A stretch of 64,000 nt of DNA from Doryteuthis pealeii (Eukaryota; Mollusca; Cephalopoda; Myopsida; Loliginidae): NCBI GenBank assembly GCA_023376005.1, contig CM042163.1, positions 3,213,915-3,277,914 on the forward strand. Direction: 5' to 3'. This document shows, piece after piece, positions 11,166-23,417 of this stretch (positions are counted from its first letter, which is position 1; each line of letters starts with the position of its first letter). Under the pieces are notes generated by a model. It saw nothing but the letters and a program-made list of their open reading frames with translations. It was not told the origin of the DNA and did no database searches. Made by a program: the position numbers and the translations under genes.

Positions 11166-11269
11166 TAAGAATATGTATTGTATAAAAAAAACTTTAAGCG
11201 TCAATGTTTAGAAACAAACTCCCGAATTTAAGAGTCATCTTTAAGGAGTTTATGATACTCCATCAATAC

Positions 11270-14200
11270 ATATATAAAGAGGAGTTGTGTGTATGTATGT
11301 CCGGAGGAAATATATACATATATAAAGGGCAGTTGTGTGTATGTATGTCCAGAGGAAATATATACATATATAAAGGGTAGTTGGGTGTATGTATGTCCAG
11401 AGGAAATATATACATATATAAAGGTCAGTTGTGTGTATGTATGTCCAGAGGAAATATATACATATATAAAAGGCCGTTGTGTGTATAAAGGTCAGTTGTG
11501 TGTATATGTATGTCCAGAGGAAATATATACATATATAAAGGGCAGTTGTGTGTATGTATGTCCAGAGAAAATATATACATATATAAAGGACATTTGTGTG
11601 TATGTATGTCCAGAGGAAATATATACATATATAAAGGGCAGTTGTGTGTATGTATGTCCAGAGGAAATATATACATATATAAAGGGCAGTTGTGTGTATG
11701 TATGTCCAGAGGAAATATATACATATATAAAGGTCAGTTGTGTGTATGTATGTCCAGAGGAAATCTATACATATATAAAGGTCAGTTGTGTGTATGTATG
11801 TCCAGAGGAAATCTATACATATATAAAGGTCAGTTTGTGTGTATGTATGTCCAGAGGAAATATATACATATATAAAGGTCAGTTGTGTGTATGTATGTCC
11901 AGAGGAAAATCTATACATATATAAAGGGCAGTTGTGTGTATATGTATGTCCAGAGGAAATCTATACATATATAAAGGTCAGTTGTGTGTATGTATGTCCA
12001 GAGGAAATATATACATATATAAAGGTCAGTTTGTGTGTATGTATGTCCAGAGGAAATCTATACATATATAAAGGTCAGTTGTGTGTATGTATGTCCAGAG
12101 GAAATCTATACATATATAAAGGTCAGTTGTGTGTATGTATGTCCAGAGGAAATATATACATATATAAAGGTCAGTTGTGTGTATGTATGTCCAGAGGAAA
12201 TCTATACATATATAAAGGGCAGTTGTGTATATGTATGTCCAGAGGAAATCTATACATATAAAGTCAGTTGTGTGTATGTATGTCCAGAGGAAATATATAC
12301 ATATATAAAGGTCAGTTTGTGTGTATGTATGTCCAGAGGAAATCTATACATATATAAAGGCAGTTTTGTGTGTATATGTATGTCCAGAGAATCTATATAC
12401 ATATATCAAAGTCAGTTTGTGTGTATGTATGTCCAAGGAAATCTTTACATATAATATGACTTAAAGGGCAGTTGGGTTATGTATGTCCAGAGGAAATATA
12501 TACTAATAAAGGTCAGTTGGTGTGATGTATGTCCAGAAGGAAATATATACATATATAAAGGGCAGTTGGTGTATAATGGTATGTCAGAGGAAATATATAT
12601 CAATTATAAAGGGCAGTTGTGTGTATGTATGTCCAGAGTAAATATATACATATATAATGGTCATTTGTGTGGTATGTATGTATGTCCAGAGGAAATATAT
12701 ACTATATAAAGGGCAGTGTGTGTATGTAATGTCCAGAGGAAATATATACTTATAAGGGCAGTTGTGTGTAATATGTAATGTCCAGTAGGAAATATATACA
12801 TATATAAAGGCAGGTGTGTAATATCGTAGTCCATAGGAAATATTACATATTAAGGGCAGTTTGGGTGTATGTATGTCAGAGGAAATCTTATACATATATA
12901 AAGGTCAGTTGTTGTGTAGTGTATGTCCAGCAGGAAATATATACATATATGAAGGTCCAGATGTGTGGTGTGGTATGTCCAGAGGAAATATATACATATA
13001 TAAAGTGGCCGTTGTGTTATAAAATCAGTTTGTGTGTATATGTATGTTAGTATATACATATAATAAATGTGCAGTTGTGTGTAATGTAGTCAGAGGAAAT
13101 ATATACATAATAAATGCAGTTGTGTGTATGTATGTCCAGAGGAAATATATACCATATATAATGCATTTGTGTGTATGTAATGTCCCAGAGAAAATATATT
13201 ACAGTTATATAAAGGGCAGTTGTGTGTATATGTAGTGTCCAGAGAAAATATATACATATATAAAGGGCAGTTGGTGTGTAGTGTTGTCCGAGGAAATATA
13301 TACATATATAAAGGCCGTTGTGTGTATGTATGTGTCCAGATGGAAATATATACATATATAAGGGCAGTTGTGTGTATATATGTCCAGAGGATATTACATA
13401 TATAAAGGGCAGTTGTGTGTATGTATGTCCAGAGGAAAATATATTCATATAATAAAGGTCAGTTGTGTGGTATGTATGTCCAGGAGGAAATATATACATA
13501 TAAAAGGGTCAGTTGTGTGTATGTATTCCCAGAAGGAAATGTAATACATATATAAAGGGCTAGTTGGTGTATATGTATGTTCCAGAGGAATATATACTAT
13601 ATAAAGGGCAGTTGTGTGTATTATGTCCAGAAGGAAAATATACATATATAAAGGGCAGTTGGTGTGTATATGTATGTCCAGAGGAAATCTTGATACAATA
13701 TATAAAGGTCACTTGTGTGTATGTATGTCCAGAGGAAATATAATACATATTATAAGGTCAGTTGTGTGTATGTATGTCCAGAGGAATCTATACATATATA
13801 AAAGGCAGTTGTGTGTATATGTATGTCCAGAGAAATCTATACATATATAAAGGCAGTTGGGTGTATGTATGTCCACGAGGAAATATATACATCATATAAA
13901 GGTTCAGTTGTGTGTATGTAAAGTCCAGAGGAAATATAGTACATATATAAAGGGCATTGGGTATATGTATGTCGCAGAGGAAATATACAATATGATAAAG
14001 GGCAGTTGTGTGTATGTATGTCACGAGTAAATTATACATATAATAATGGTCATTTGTTGTATGTTATGTATGTCGCAGAGAAATTATAATACATATATAA
14101 AGGGCAGTTGTGTGTATGTATGTCCAGAGGAAATTATACATATATAGTAGGCAGTTGTGTGTATGTATGTCCCAGAAAATATACATATATAAAGGGCAGT

Positions 14201-15790
14201 TGTGTGTATGTAGTCCAGAGGAAAATATATACATATATAAAGGTAGTTGTGTGTATGTATGTCGAGAAAATATATACATATATAAAGGCAGTTGTGGTAT
14301 ATGTATGTCGCAGAGGAAATCTATACATATATAAAGGGGCAGTTGTGTGTAATATGCCAGAGGAAATATAACATATATAAGGGCAGTTGTGTGTATGTAT
14401 GTCGCAGAGGAATATATTCATTATATAAAGGTCAGTTGTGTGTATGTATGTCCAGAGGAATATATATCATTATATAAAGGCAGTTGTGTGTAATGTATAG
14501 TCCAGAGAAATGTATACATATATAAAGGGCAGTTTGGTGTTATATGTATTGTCCAGAGGAAATATATACATATATAAAAGGTCAGTTTGTGTGTATGTAT
14601 GTCCAGAGGATATATACATATATAAAAGGTCAGTTGTGTGTATGTATGTCCAGAGGAAATCTATAGCATATATAAGGGGGCAAAAAGTTGTGTGGTAATA
14701 ATTGCTTATGTCCCCAGAAAAAAGAATCTATACATATATAAGGGCAGTTGGGTGTATGTATGTCCAAGAGGAAATATATACATATAATAAGGTCAGTTGT
14801 GTGATGTAATGTCCAAGAGGAAATATAATACATATATAAAGGGACTGGTGTATATGTATGTCCAGAGGAAATATATACATATTAAAGGGCCAGTTGTGTG
14901 TTATGTATGTCCAGAGTAAATATATACATATATTGATGGTCATTTGTGGTGTATGTATTTATGTCAGAGGAAATATATACATATATACAAGGCAAGTTGT
15001 GTGTATGTAATGTCCAGCAGGAAATATATAACATATATAAAGGGCAGTTGGTGTTGTATGTATGTCAGAGGAAATATATACATAATAAAGGAAGTTTGGT
15101 TATATGTTGTCAAGAATATATATATATTAAAGGGCAGTTGTGTGGTATAATGTATTGTCCAGACGGAAATATATACATATATAAGGGCAGTTGTGTGTAT
15201 TATGTCCAAGAGGAAATATATACAGTTATAAAGGTAGTTGTGTGTATGTATGTCCAGAGAATATATAGCATATATAAGGGCAGTTGTGTGTATATGTCTG
15301 TCCGAGGAAATATACTATATAAAGGGCAGTTTGTTATGTATGTCCATAGGAAATATACATATATATAGGGCAGTTGGTGTATTGATGTCCAGAGAATATA
15401 TACATATATAAAGGTCAGTTTGTGTGTTGTATGTCCAGAAGGAATATATATCATATATAAGGTAGATGTGTGTGTGTATGTCCGCATGAGGAAATGCATA
15501 CATATATAAGGTCAGTTGTGGTGTATATGTATGTCAGAGGAAATCTATAACATATATAAAGGACATTTGTGTGTAATGTATGTCCAGAGGAAATATATAC
15601 ATATAAAGGGGCCGTTTGTGTGTATTAAAGGTCAGTTGTGTGTATATGTTGTATATATATACATTATAAAGGCAGTTGTGTGTATTATGTCCAGAGGAAA
15701 ATAAATACATAATAAGGGCTGTTGTGTGTATGTATGTCGGAGTGATAATATCATACATATATAAAGTGCAGTTGTGTGTATGTATGTCCA
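11270..15790. repeat. 48-bp minisatellite, 4.5 kb (about 94 copies)
   Basis: The unit contains GGGCAGTTGTGTGTATGTAT, GTCCAGAGGAAATATAT and ACATATATAAA, with variants GGTCAG and AATCTATAC. From 11270 to about 12360 the units are regular at 48 bp, so long ORFs appear on both strands. From about 12360 to 15790 nearly every unit has 1-2 base indels. No gene is present. Confidence 0.96.
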
Positions 15791-15957
15791 GAAGAAACTC
15801 TGAAATAAAACAATTTAATGACAAAGTAATATAATACAGAATGTTAGCTATCACCAGATCTTAGCTTTTTGGAGCAAAAATATTAAAATTTGATTTATAT
15901 TCGTGAGATAATTAAGAATAAAAATTAAATGATATATAGAAATGGAATTTTTAAATT

Positions 15958-16232
15958 TGAAATAAAGTTAAAGTCGTCAGAGTGGTCTGAAAGTCGGTTA
16001 TCCCAATCAGCGAGGGAGTGTATCATTCTTTTCAGGGCATTGTTGATCATAAGGAAAGTAACAAATATCAACAAATGCCCTGAAAGAAGATCTACTTAAC
16101 AGATCGAACCACCTGCAGTGTCGGTTTATAATCTTACGCACTCATTTTTTTTATTTCACTAGCAGCTAGACAAAGAGAGCTGTTTTTGCATCTGAGGTGG
16201 AGCGCCACACCTACCATCGCTCCTTACTTTAC
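15958..16232 (-). mobile_element. tRNA-derived SINE, family A, interrupted
   Basis: Family A 3' half (AAAGTCGTCAGAGTGGTC) and body (TGAGGTGGAGCGCCACACC) are separated by about 120 bp homologous to the foldback arm at 6967-7083, so the foldback or ribozyme element inserted in the SINE or recombined with it. Confidence 0.6.
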
Positions 16233-16239
16233 TAGGTGA

Positions 16240-16854
16240 CCATGTTATATTTTTTTTCTTTTTGGTTTTTTCTTATTTGTTTTTTTTTTTTTTTTTTTTA
16301 GTTTTCTTTTTTTTTTTTCGTTTTTGTCCGTGTCTGGACTGCAACACAGGTCTTTTATACGAAGGGATTTTAATCGGCATCTTACGAGATCCAACTGCGA
16401 TTTCAACATAATGGATTTGCGAGACTGCCTTTTTTACCTACATCCCCTCTAGCCGCGGGGGGGGAGGGATGCCGGTTTTAGCTGCTTCTAGTCAATATTT
16501 AAGAAAAGAGTATCGTCAGAATGAAAGGGGTTATTTCAGGTCAATTAGGTAATTGAAAAGTGTCCAGTGCGCGGATTTTATTTTGGCCGAACGGAAAGTA
16601 ATTATGTTTCTCTTTTTTCAAAGAAAATTTGGGAAGGAATCTGAAAGATACTGAGATATTTTGGAGAGATTAGTTTCCGTGCTGACCGCCAGGGGAGAAA
16701 GTGTTTTTTGTCGTATAATGTGAAGAAAGGCGACACGCCAAAGTGACGACCAAGTGGTCATGTCGCGACGATGGATACAAATTATACGTCAGGTCGTTTT
16801 TATACATGGCCGCCCACACATAGCAAGTGTGTTGTGTTGTGTGTGTGTGTGTGT

Positions 16855-16893
<39 letters not shown>

Positions 16894-17300
16894 CTTGTCT
16901 GATAATTTATTATATATATAATATATCCAAATTTCATTGTAAATCTTCGCGGTGAGAAAAAAAACAGCAATAGTTGATTGGTAAAAATATATACTACCCA
17001 AACATCATACCGGGAAAAAAATTTTTCGAAAAAGAAAAGACACAAGATATCGTACCAACCAAAAATAATCTATTGTACAATATTTTAGCCAAAAAAAAAA
17101 ACAATTAACGCTATACTATTCATATATTTATATATAATATATATTATTATATATATATATTATATATATATATCATAAAAACCGCAGGAACTAAGCTAAT
17201 AAGTAAAAGGCTCAATACCTAAGTGAACAAAATGTAGTAGATCAAAATTGCTTAAAAATAAAAAATAAAAAGATGAAAATAATAATTTTGAAAAATAAAA
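16240..17300. other. No gene recognised; poly-T and (GT)n tracts
   Basis: Poly-T at 16250-16320, GT microsatellite at 16831-16893, TA tract at 17130-17175. The rest is unassigned. Confidence 0.5.
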
Positions 17301-17309
17301 AAAATTAAA

Positions 17310-17932
17310 TCTTATATATAATGGAAGTTGATGTGCTTTTCGTCTGTTAACCGAAACATTATCCTACTCAAGTCACATTCTCTTAGTTATTTGACATCAC
17401 ATTCTCCATGATTTATTTTATCTAAACCCAATTATTAATAAATTGTCTTACATATAATACTGTTACTATGTACTAGCAAACACACATGCATATTATTTAT
17501 ATATACAACAAAAAAGCGCTTACACATGTGAACGGAAGCTAATTTGCATAATTAATATTAAAAAATAGTGATTAATAAATATGTGCCTTAAGTATTATTG
17601 ATTTCTAACTGTTTGGTTTATTTAAAGAATATAAGCAAAAATCTCTTCATGAATCTTAAATGAAATCCATTACAAGAAAATACTGTCATTAAATTCTTTA
17701 CTTCCTCTTAAACCTAAATACTTAAATTTAGAAAAAAATAAACAATGAAGCGAGAGTGATGAAGAGAAGTTTTCAGTTGTTCATATTATATACTCTCTCT
17801 GTCAAAATTTTATTATACTCCCTCTCGTTTCAAAATCTTTTAATCGTATTCATTTAGTTCATAGCCTTTCAATTTTAACACAATATTATACATTAAAACT
17901 AATACTTGCACCCGGAGGGTCATCATTTCTAG
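17310..17932 (+). mobile_element. Non-autonomous Helitron, family 1 (degraded)
   Basis: Start A|TCTTATATATAATGGAAG and end CACCCGGAGGGTCATCATTTCTAG|T. The 3' hairpin has lost bases and internal runs carry many small indels, as does the surrounding 12-21 kb stretch. Confidence 0.8.
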
Positions 17933-17939
17933 TTCTCTA

Positions 17940-18500
17940 ATACCATACACACAACACACACACCACAAACACACACACAAGGCACTAGTACATATTATAA
18001 TAATAATATATATATAATAAAGAGAAGGAGAGAAGAGGGGGGGAGAAGAGATGAGTATCCAAAACTGGTAGTAAGGATGATTCTATATTGAATTCTAAGA
18101 CACACTTTATTATTATTTGATATGATACAGTAGATAATACATGAATTCTTTAAATATCACTAAAAAGCCAATGAGTAAATAAATTTTAAGATATATTACA
18201 GGAATCAATATTATCTAGAAAAGGGAAAGGAAAAACCCTCAACCCGTAATTCATAAGTAAATTTATTTCGACCAAATTGGAGCCTTATAAATCTAAATTG
18301 ATTTAATATAGCCCTCAAAATTTCGTCCTCATCAATGGGAAGTCAAGGAATTAATGTAATTTAAATAATAAATTACCTTGATTACCATCTGATGAATTGA
18401 AATTTGAAGGAGCTATACTAAATCAACTTTAGATTTGTAAAGGCCCAATTTGGTCGAATAAATTTATATGGAATACGGTGTTGAGTTTTCCTTCCTTTAG

Positions 18501-18538
<38 letters not shown>

Positions 18539-18800
18539 GAGTTTATCTTTATAAGCAAACAGTGGGAAGATCATAAATAGATATTTAATATAAGTATATT
18601 CTACCTTAGAAATGAAGGATCAACGGCACCTGGTTACTGACAGTTTCTCGCTATCGATATTCAGACCAGTCCAGGATTTGAAACTCGTGTCGCTGTGTCT
18701 CATTTTCTACGACAAAAACCAATTTACACATTGAACGCCTCCGTCAAATTTACACAATTCTTAATACGGTTGTAAATACAAAACCAAAATAAGATTATAT
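17940..18800. other. AT-rich, unassigned; internal inverted repeat
   Basis: The segment around 18230-18310 (ACCAAATTGGAGCCTTATAA-like) recurs inverted at about 18415-18490, so a small foldback element spans roughly 18220-18495. A tRNA-like B box may lie near 18675 on the minus strand. Confidence 0.45.
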
Positions 18801-18803
18801 AAT

Positions 18804-19177
18804 CTAGCAAAATAAAAACGCCTCCAAGGCAATAAAAAAATACATTTTTGAAACATATTGCCGGGGGGGAGTATAATAAATTCAATGTCAGCGAGTTTGT
18901 ACCCTAAGTAAGTAAAATCATCAAATTCTATTACAGGAATTAAAAAAAACCATTTGAAATTGTAACTTAAATATGTATAAATAAAACTACTATATAGTAT
19001 TAATACCAGTCATGTATTTATTAAACTTGTTTTAAAAAAACAATGAGAACTGTCTTACTGCAGTTCAAATTTGAGTGTATTATTCTATGTATGGACGATT
19101 ATTGGGTAATTGGAGTAAGTAGTGACGTAGTTTGTCTACAGACAAAACCCGGAAGCGATCTCCATATTAATAGAAGA
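18804..19177 (-). mobile_element. Non-autonomous Helitron, family 2 (second copy)
   Basis: Homologous to 42999-43418 along its length, for example GTGACGTAG, GACAAAACCCGGAAGCGA and TGTATTTATTAAA. The minus-strand end carries GCCTTGGAGGC, an imperfect hairpin, before CTAG. Confidence 0.68.
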
Positions 19178-19404
19178 TTACCAAAAATTTCATTATAACA
19201 AAAGTTATTTGTTTGTTTTTTCCTTCGACGGTTTTGGAAAAAAAAAAAAATATTCAAAGATTTTTGTTGTTGTATTCCTCCCTTTATGTTCGTTCTGTTA
19301 TTTGTTTACGGCAATATCAAGTCTTCTCGGTCATTTAAGGGCCGAATCAAAGTAATTTTTATTAAGAAAGAATCCAGGTTACTTAACACTACTCTGTTGC
19401 TTAA

Positions 19405-19475
19405 ATGGTCACCCATCTAAGTATTGAAACAGCTGTCGCCTTACTTGATGATCTGCAGGAACCGGTGCTTTCACC
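19405..19475 (-). repeat. 5S rRNA-like (SINE3-type) fragment
   Basis: GGTCACCCATCTAAGTATTG, AAACAGCTGTCGCCTTACTT and GATGATCTGCAGGAACC parallel the reverse complement of the 5S internal promoter region (CCCATCCAAGTACT... GCTTAGCTT..GATC). Probably 5S-derived SINE or pseudogene. Confidence 0.4.
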
Positions 19476-19879
19476 GACGACTGTAATTGGCTGAATAACG
19501 GCAACTCCTTATGAATCTAATGTAATCAAGAAATGAGGATCAGTTTTAACAACTTGAGTTTAATACTAAACTGATCCCAAACTTTAACATCCAGAATACA
19601 ATGGCAAATAAAAACAGTGAGGTTGTCCTGGATTGGATTGTTTATTGTTGAACATGTCGTTTATGTTTTAAGGCAATTAACCTTTCGGGTTATTCTAATG
19701 CCGAATGAATCATTTTGCGAACTCTACCGCTAGCTACCGTGGTACATTTAACCCAGGCTGAGAGACATACCTTTCCAAGAGTACTTTGCTGAGTGAACTA
19801 ATATCGCGACTCGTGGTCAATGGTTTACTACGATAAATAAACCTGAAGAATATTGACTAAAGAAATTTGTTTGTTGAAA

Positions 19880-20750
19880 TGAATTGTTTTTGTCAACTAT
19901 TTTTTCTTTCTTTTTCTTTTTTTTTCTTTTTTTCTTTCTTTTTTCTTTCTTTTAATCCTTTTTTTCTTTCTTTCTTTCTTTCTTTTTTTCTTTCTTTCTT
20001 TTTCCTTCTTTCTTTTTCTTTCTTTCTTTCTTTTTTTTCCTTCTTTTTCTTTTTCTTTCTTCTTTTCTTTCTTTTTTTTTTTCTTTCTTTCTATTTCTTC
20101 TTTTTCTTTCTATCTTATCTTTTTCTTTCTTTCTCTTCTTTCTTTCTTTTCTTTCTTCTTTTTTCTTTTCTTTCTTTCTTTCTTAACTTTCTTCTTTTTT
20201 CTTTTTTCTTTTCTTTCTTTCTTTCTCTTCTTTTTCTTTCTTTTTCTTTTTTTTCTTTCCTTTTTCTTTCGTCCAACTTTTTTTTTTTATTTTGTTTTTG
20301 CCTTTTTTCCTTTCTTTCTTTTTTCTTTCTTTTTTTTTTTCCTGTTCTTCTCCTTCTTCTTTCCTTACTTTCTTTTTTTTTTCTTTCTTTTTTTTTTTTC
20401 TCCCTTTTCTTTTTCTTCTTTTCCTTCTCTTTCCCTTTTTTTCCTCATCCCTCTCCCTTTATTTCTTTCTCTTTCCCTTCCTCTTCTTTCTCCTTTTTTT
20501 TTTTTTTTTTTTTTCTTTCTTTTCTTTCTCCTTTTTTTCTTTTTTTTTTTTTTTTTTTTTTCTTTTCTTTTCAATCTTACTCTTTTTTCTTCTCTTCTTC
20601 CCTTCTCTTTCTTCTTCCTTTCCCTTCCTTTCTTTTTTTTTTTTTTTTTTTTTCTTTTCTTTTTTTTTTTTTTTTCTTTCATCCTTTTTTCTTTTTTTTC
20701 TTTTTCCTCTTTTTTCTTTCTTCCTTCTTCCTTTTTTCTTTTTTTTTTNC
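19880..20750. repeat. Polypyrimidine tract (TTTC/T)n with an N
   Basis: About 870 bp of T and C only, ending in a single N at 20749 where it meets the tRNA-like array. The Phe/Ser/Leu ORF is an artefact. Confidence 0.96.
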
Positions 20751-20759
20751 TAAACGGCT

Positions 20760-21735
20760 TTCGGCGCGGGACCGTATCGAACCAGCAACCCTTGGGATTC
20801 CTAGGCAGGTGTTTCTACAGACTGAGCCTAAAACTGGACCACCCACTATTACTCATGAGCCAAGTGCTGGGGAACCGGTATTCGAACCAGCACCTTGGAT
20901 GGATTCCTCAGGCAACGGTTGTTTACCAGACTGAGCTAAACTGACCCACTTAGATACTCATGAGCCAAGTTGGCGGGACCGGTATCGAACCAGCAACCTT
21001 GGATTCCTAGGCAGGTGTCTACAGACTGAGCTAAACTGACCCCCCACTTGATACTCATGAGCCAAGTTGGCGGGAACCGGTATCGAACCAGCAACCTTGG
21101 GATTCCTAGGCAGGTGTTCTACAGACTGAGCTAAACTGACCCACTGATACTCATGCATCTAGTTGGGCGGGGACCGGTATCGAACCAGCAACCTTGGGAT
21201 TCCTAGGCAGGTGTTCTACAGACTGAGCTAAACTGACCCCCACTTGATACTCATGAGCCAAGTTGGCGGGAACCGGTATCGAACCAGCAACCTTGGGATT
21301 CCTAGGCAGGTGTTCTACAGACTGAGCTAAACTGACCCACTTGATACTCATGAGCCAAGTTGGCGGGAACCGGTATCGAACCAGCAACCTTGGGATTCCT
21401 AGGCAGGTGTTCTACAGACTGAGCTAAACTGACCCACTTGATACTCATGAGCCAAGTTGGGGAACCGGTATCGAACCAGCAACCTTGGGATTCCTAGGCA
21501 GGTGTTCTACAGACTGAGCTAAACTGACCCACTTGATACTCATGAGCCAAGTTGGCGGGAACCGGTATCGAACCAGCAACCTTGGGATTCCTAGGCAGGT
21601 GTTTCTACAGACTGAGCTAAACTGACCCACTTGATACTCATGAGCCAAGTTGGCGGAACCGGTATCGAACCAGTAACCTGGGATTTTGGGGCAGGCGCTC
21701 TAACGACTGAGCTAAACCGGTCCACAGTCAAAAAA
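20760..21735 (-). repeat. Tandem array of about ten tRNA-like units (about 97 bp each)
   Basis: Each unit on the minus strand has an A-box-like TTTAGCTCAGTCTGTAGAA and a B-box-like GGTTCGATACCGG with TGCCTAGGAATCCCAAGG between, then GCCAACTTGGCTCATGAGTA as linker. Units are nearly identical apart from small indels; the last (21650-21735) is more divergent, GTTAGAGCGCC type. They resemble the head of SINE family A and are tandem, not dispersed. Not a functional tRNA cluster: acceptor stems do not pair and no CCA-type end is seen. Confidence 0.85.
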
Positions 21736-22191
21736 TATATATATAAATAAATGAATGAATGAATAAATTAAAAATTAATAATTTTGAAAAATAAAAAAGG
21801 TGTAAAAAACAAAAATCCAAGAAGTTATGTGTAGATAAGAATGGAAAGATTTGGAAATCCTGGCTTGACCCTTAAGATTCGATACGCATTCATTTGTGAA
21901 GGGTTCAAATTCAGCCATCAACATTTAAGTCACAAGATCCCGCGTCAATTTAACACATCAATATGATGCTTTAAGGATTGGTGGACAGATGCGGACTTTA
22001 TATGGACAACTTTATCAGCGTTTATCAGTAAAATTGCTGTCAGCAGTAATAGAGCATGATTTTCACATCGTTTTATTTCAAATAGATATAATATTATCTC
22101 ATAAAATGAAGTTTCGATTCAGCTCAATACCCGATCCAGAAATACCAGAAACTCTAATCCAGCATCGACAAGTAAAACAGGATAAGAAGAC

Positions 22192-22404
22192 AAGTATTAT
22201 CTACGTTATTCGGACTATTGTCCTCATCTTCATTGTTATTTGTACAACGTTTCGGTCAATATCCCTTCGGCCTTCTTCAGGTATTTCTTGTCGGAATCGC
22301 GAACTTTCTTTTCGGACTCGGAAACTTTCTTGTCGTATTCGGGAGCCATCACGGAACTTTGAACCTAACCCTTTATTTATTCCACGGGGGTATCCTATTC
22401 TCAA
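22192..22404 (-). mobile_element. SINE family C, 3' fragment, inverted
   Basis: Reverse complement of the body and tail, joined head to head with the copy at 22405 through CAATTGGACACATGG, just as at 5317. Confidence 0.74.
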
Positions 22405-22996
22405 TTGGACACATGGCCGAGTGGATAAGGCAGTTAGGTTAAGACAGTTCTAAGTGACAGTTATCTCTGGTACCCGAGTTCAATCCTGAGTGAAAGCAGT
22501 TGGAAAAATAATTAATTAACACAACTCCTATCCCAGCTAGGGTTAGCGGAATGAGAACAGGATGACCCCATGGAATAAATAAAGGGTTAGATTCAAAGTT
22601 CCGTGATGGCTCCCGAATACGACAAGAAAGTTCCCGTGTTCGAAAAGAAGGTTCCTGAGTCCGAGAAGGTTCCCGTGTCCGACAAGAAATACCTGAAGAA
22701 GGCCGGAGGGCATATCAGCCGAAACGTTGTACAAGTAACAATGAAGATGGGGACAATAGTCCGAATAACGCAGATAATATTAATCTTCAAACCTCATCTC
22801 AAACATTCAGAGAAATAGTACAGATAACAATAAAGATGAGGACAATAGTCCGAATAACGCAGATAATACTAATCTTCAAGCCTCATCTCAAACATTCAGA
22901 GAAATAATACAGATAACAATAAAGATGAGGACAATAGTCCGAATAACGCAGATAATACTAATCTTCAAGCCTCATCTCAAACATTCAGAGAAATAA
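22405..22996 (+). mobile_element. tRNA-derived SINE, family C, with triplicated 3' tail
   Basis: The best copy: head at 22410-22490, body, hammerhead-like block at 22690-22732. The last about 90 bases (ACAGATAACAATAAAGATGA to CATTCAGAGAAAT) are repeated in tandem three times to 22996. Confidence 0.8.
22690..22732 (+). ncRNA. Hammerhead-like motif in SINE family C body
   Basis: TAC/GTA stem I, CTGAAGA (22693-22699), stem II closed by GGC/GCC, GAAA at 22721, palindromic stem III ACGT, site T. Other family C copies carry the same block at 5590-5632 (+), 2163-2205 (-), 22242-22283 (-) and a mutated one at 5229-5271 (-). Confidence 0.5.
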
Positions 22997-23417
22997 GAAG
23001 ACAAGTACTTTACAATTAGCATTAACACGTCATCACTTCTTTCAAATTGTCCAGCCACGCCACAATCCTTTCTGTGTTACGTGCAAATGTGTGTGTACAT
23101 GACAGCAGTGAATTCTTTAATGGTCGTCTTTAAAGAGAAAGAGAAATGACAAAGTTTTTCTTTTCAAAGAAAAGATTCAAGAATTACCATCTTCATGACT
23201 CATGGTGGGCGAAAAAAAAAAATATCTTAATCTTTTTTGCGGATTTTAACCGAAAGGCGAGTGGGAGGAGGCGTGTGTGAGAGGAGGAGGGGGTGGCGTG
23301 TGTGTAGGTATGAATCGTTTATTCTATTATGTAATAAATTCTAATAAAGATTACGAGGGTGTATCAAATGTATTTTCGTCTTTTTTCAGACATTTACAAC
23401 AATGTTCCTTTTATGTA

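Noticed and set aside
11250..12454. Several 100-220 codon frames on both strands with YVCPEEIYTYIK-like repeats
   Set aside because: Period divisible by three in a noncoding minisatellite; both strands open and the frame is lost when indels begin.
11270..15790. CRISPR-like regular repeat array
   Set aside because: No unique spacers: the whole unit repeats, and the window is eukaryotic.
20760..21735. Cluster of functional tRNA genes
   Set aside because: A and B boxes are present but acceptor stems do not pair and every unit has the same anticodon-loop region with no clear fold; better as SINE-head satellite.
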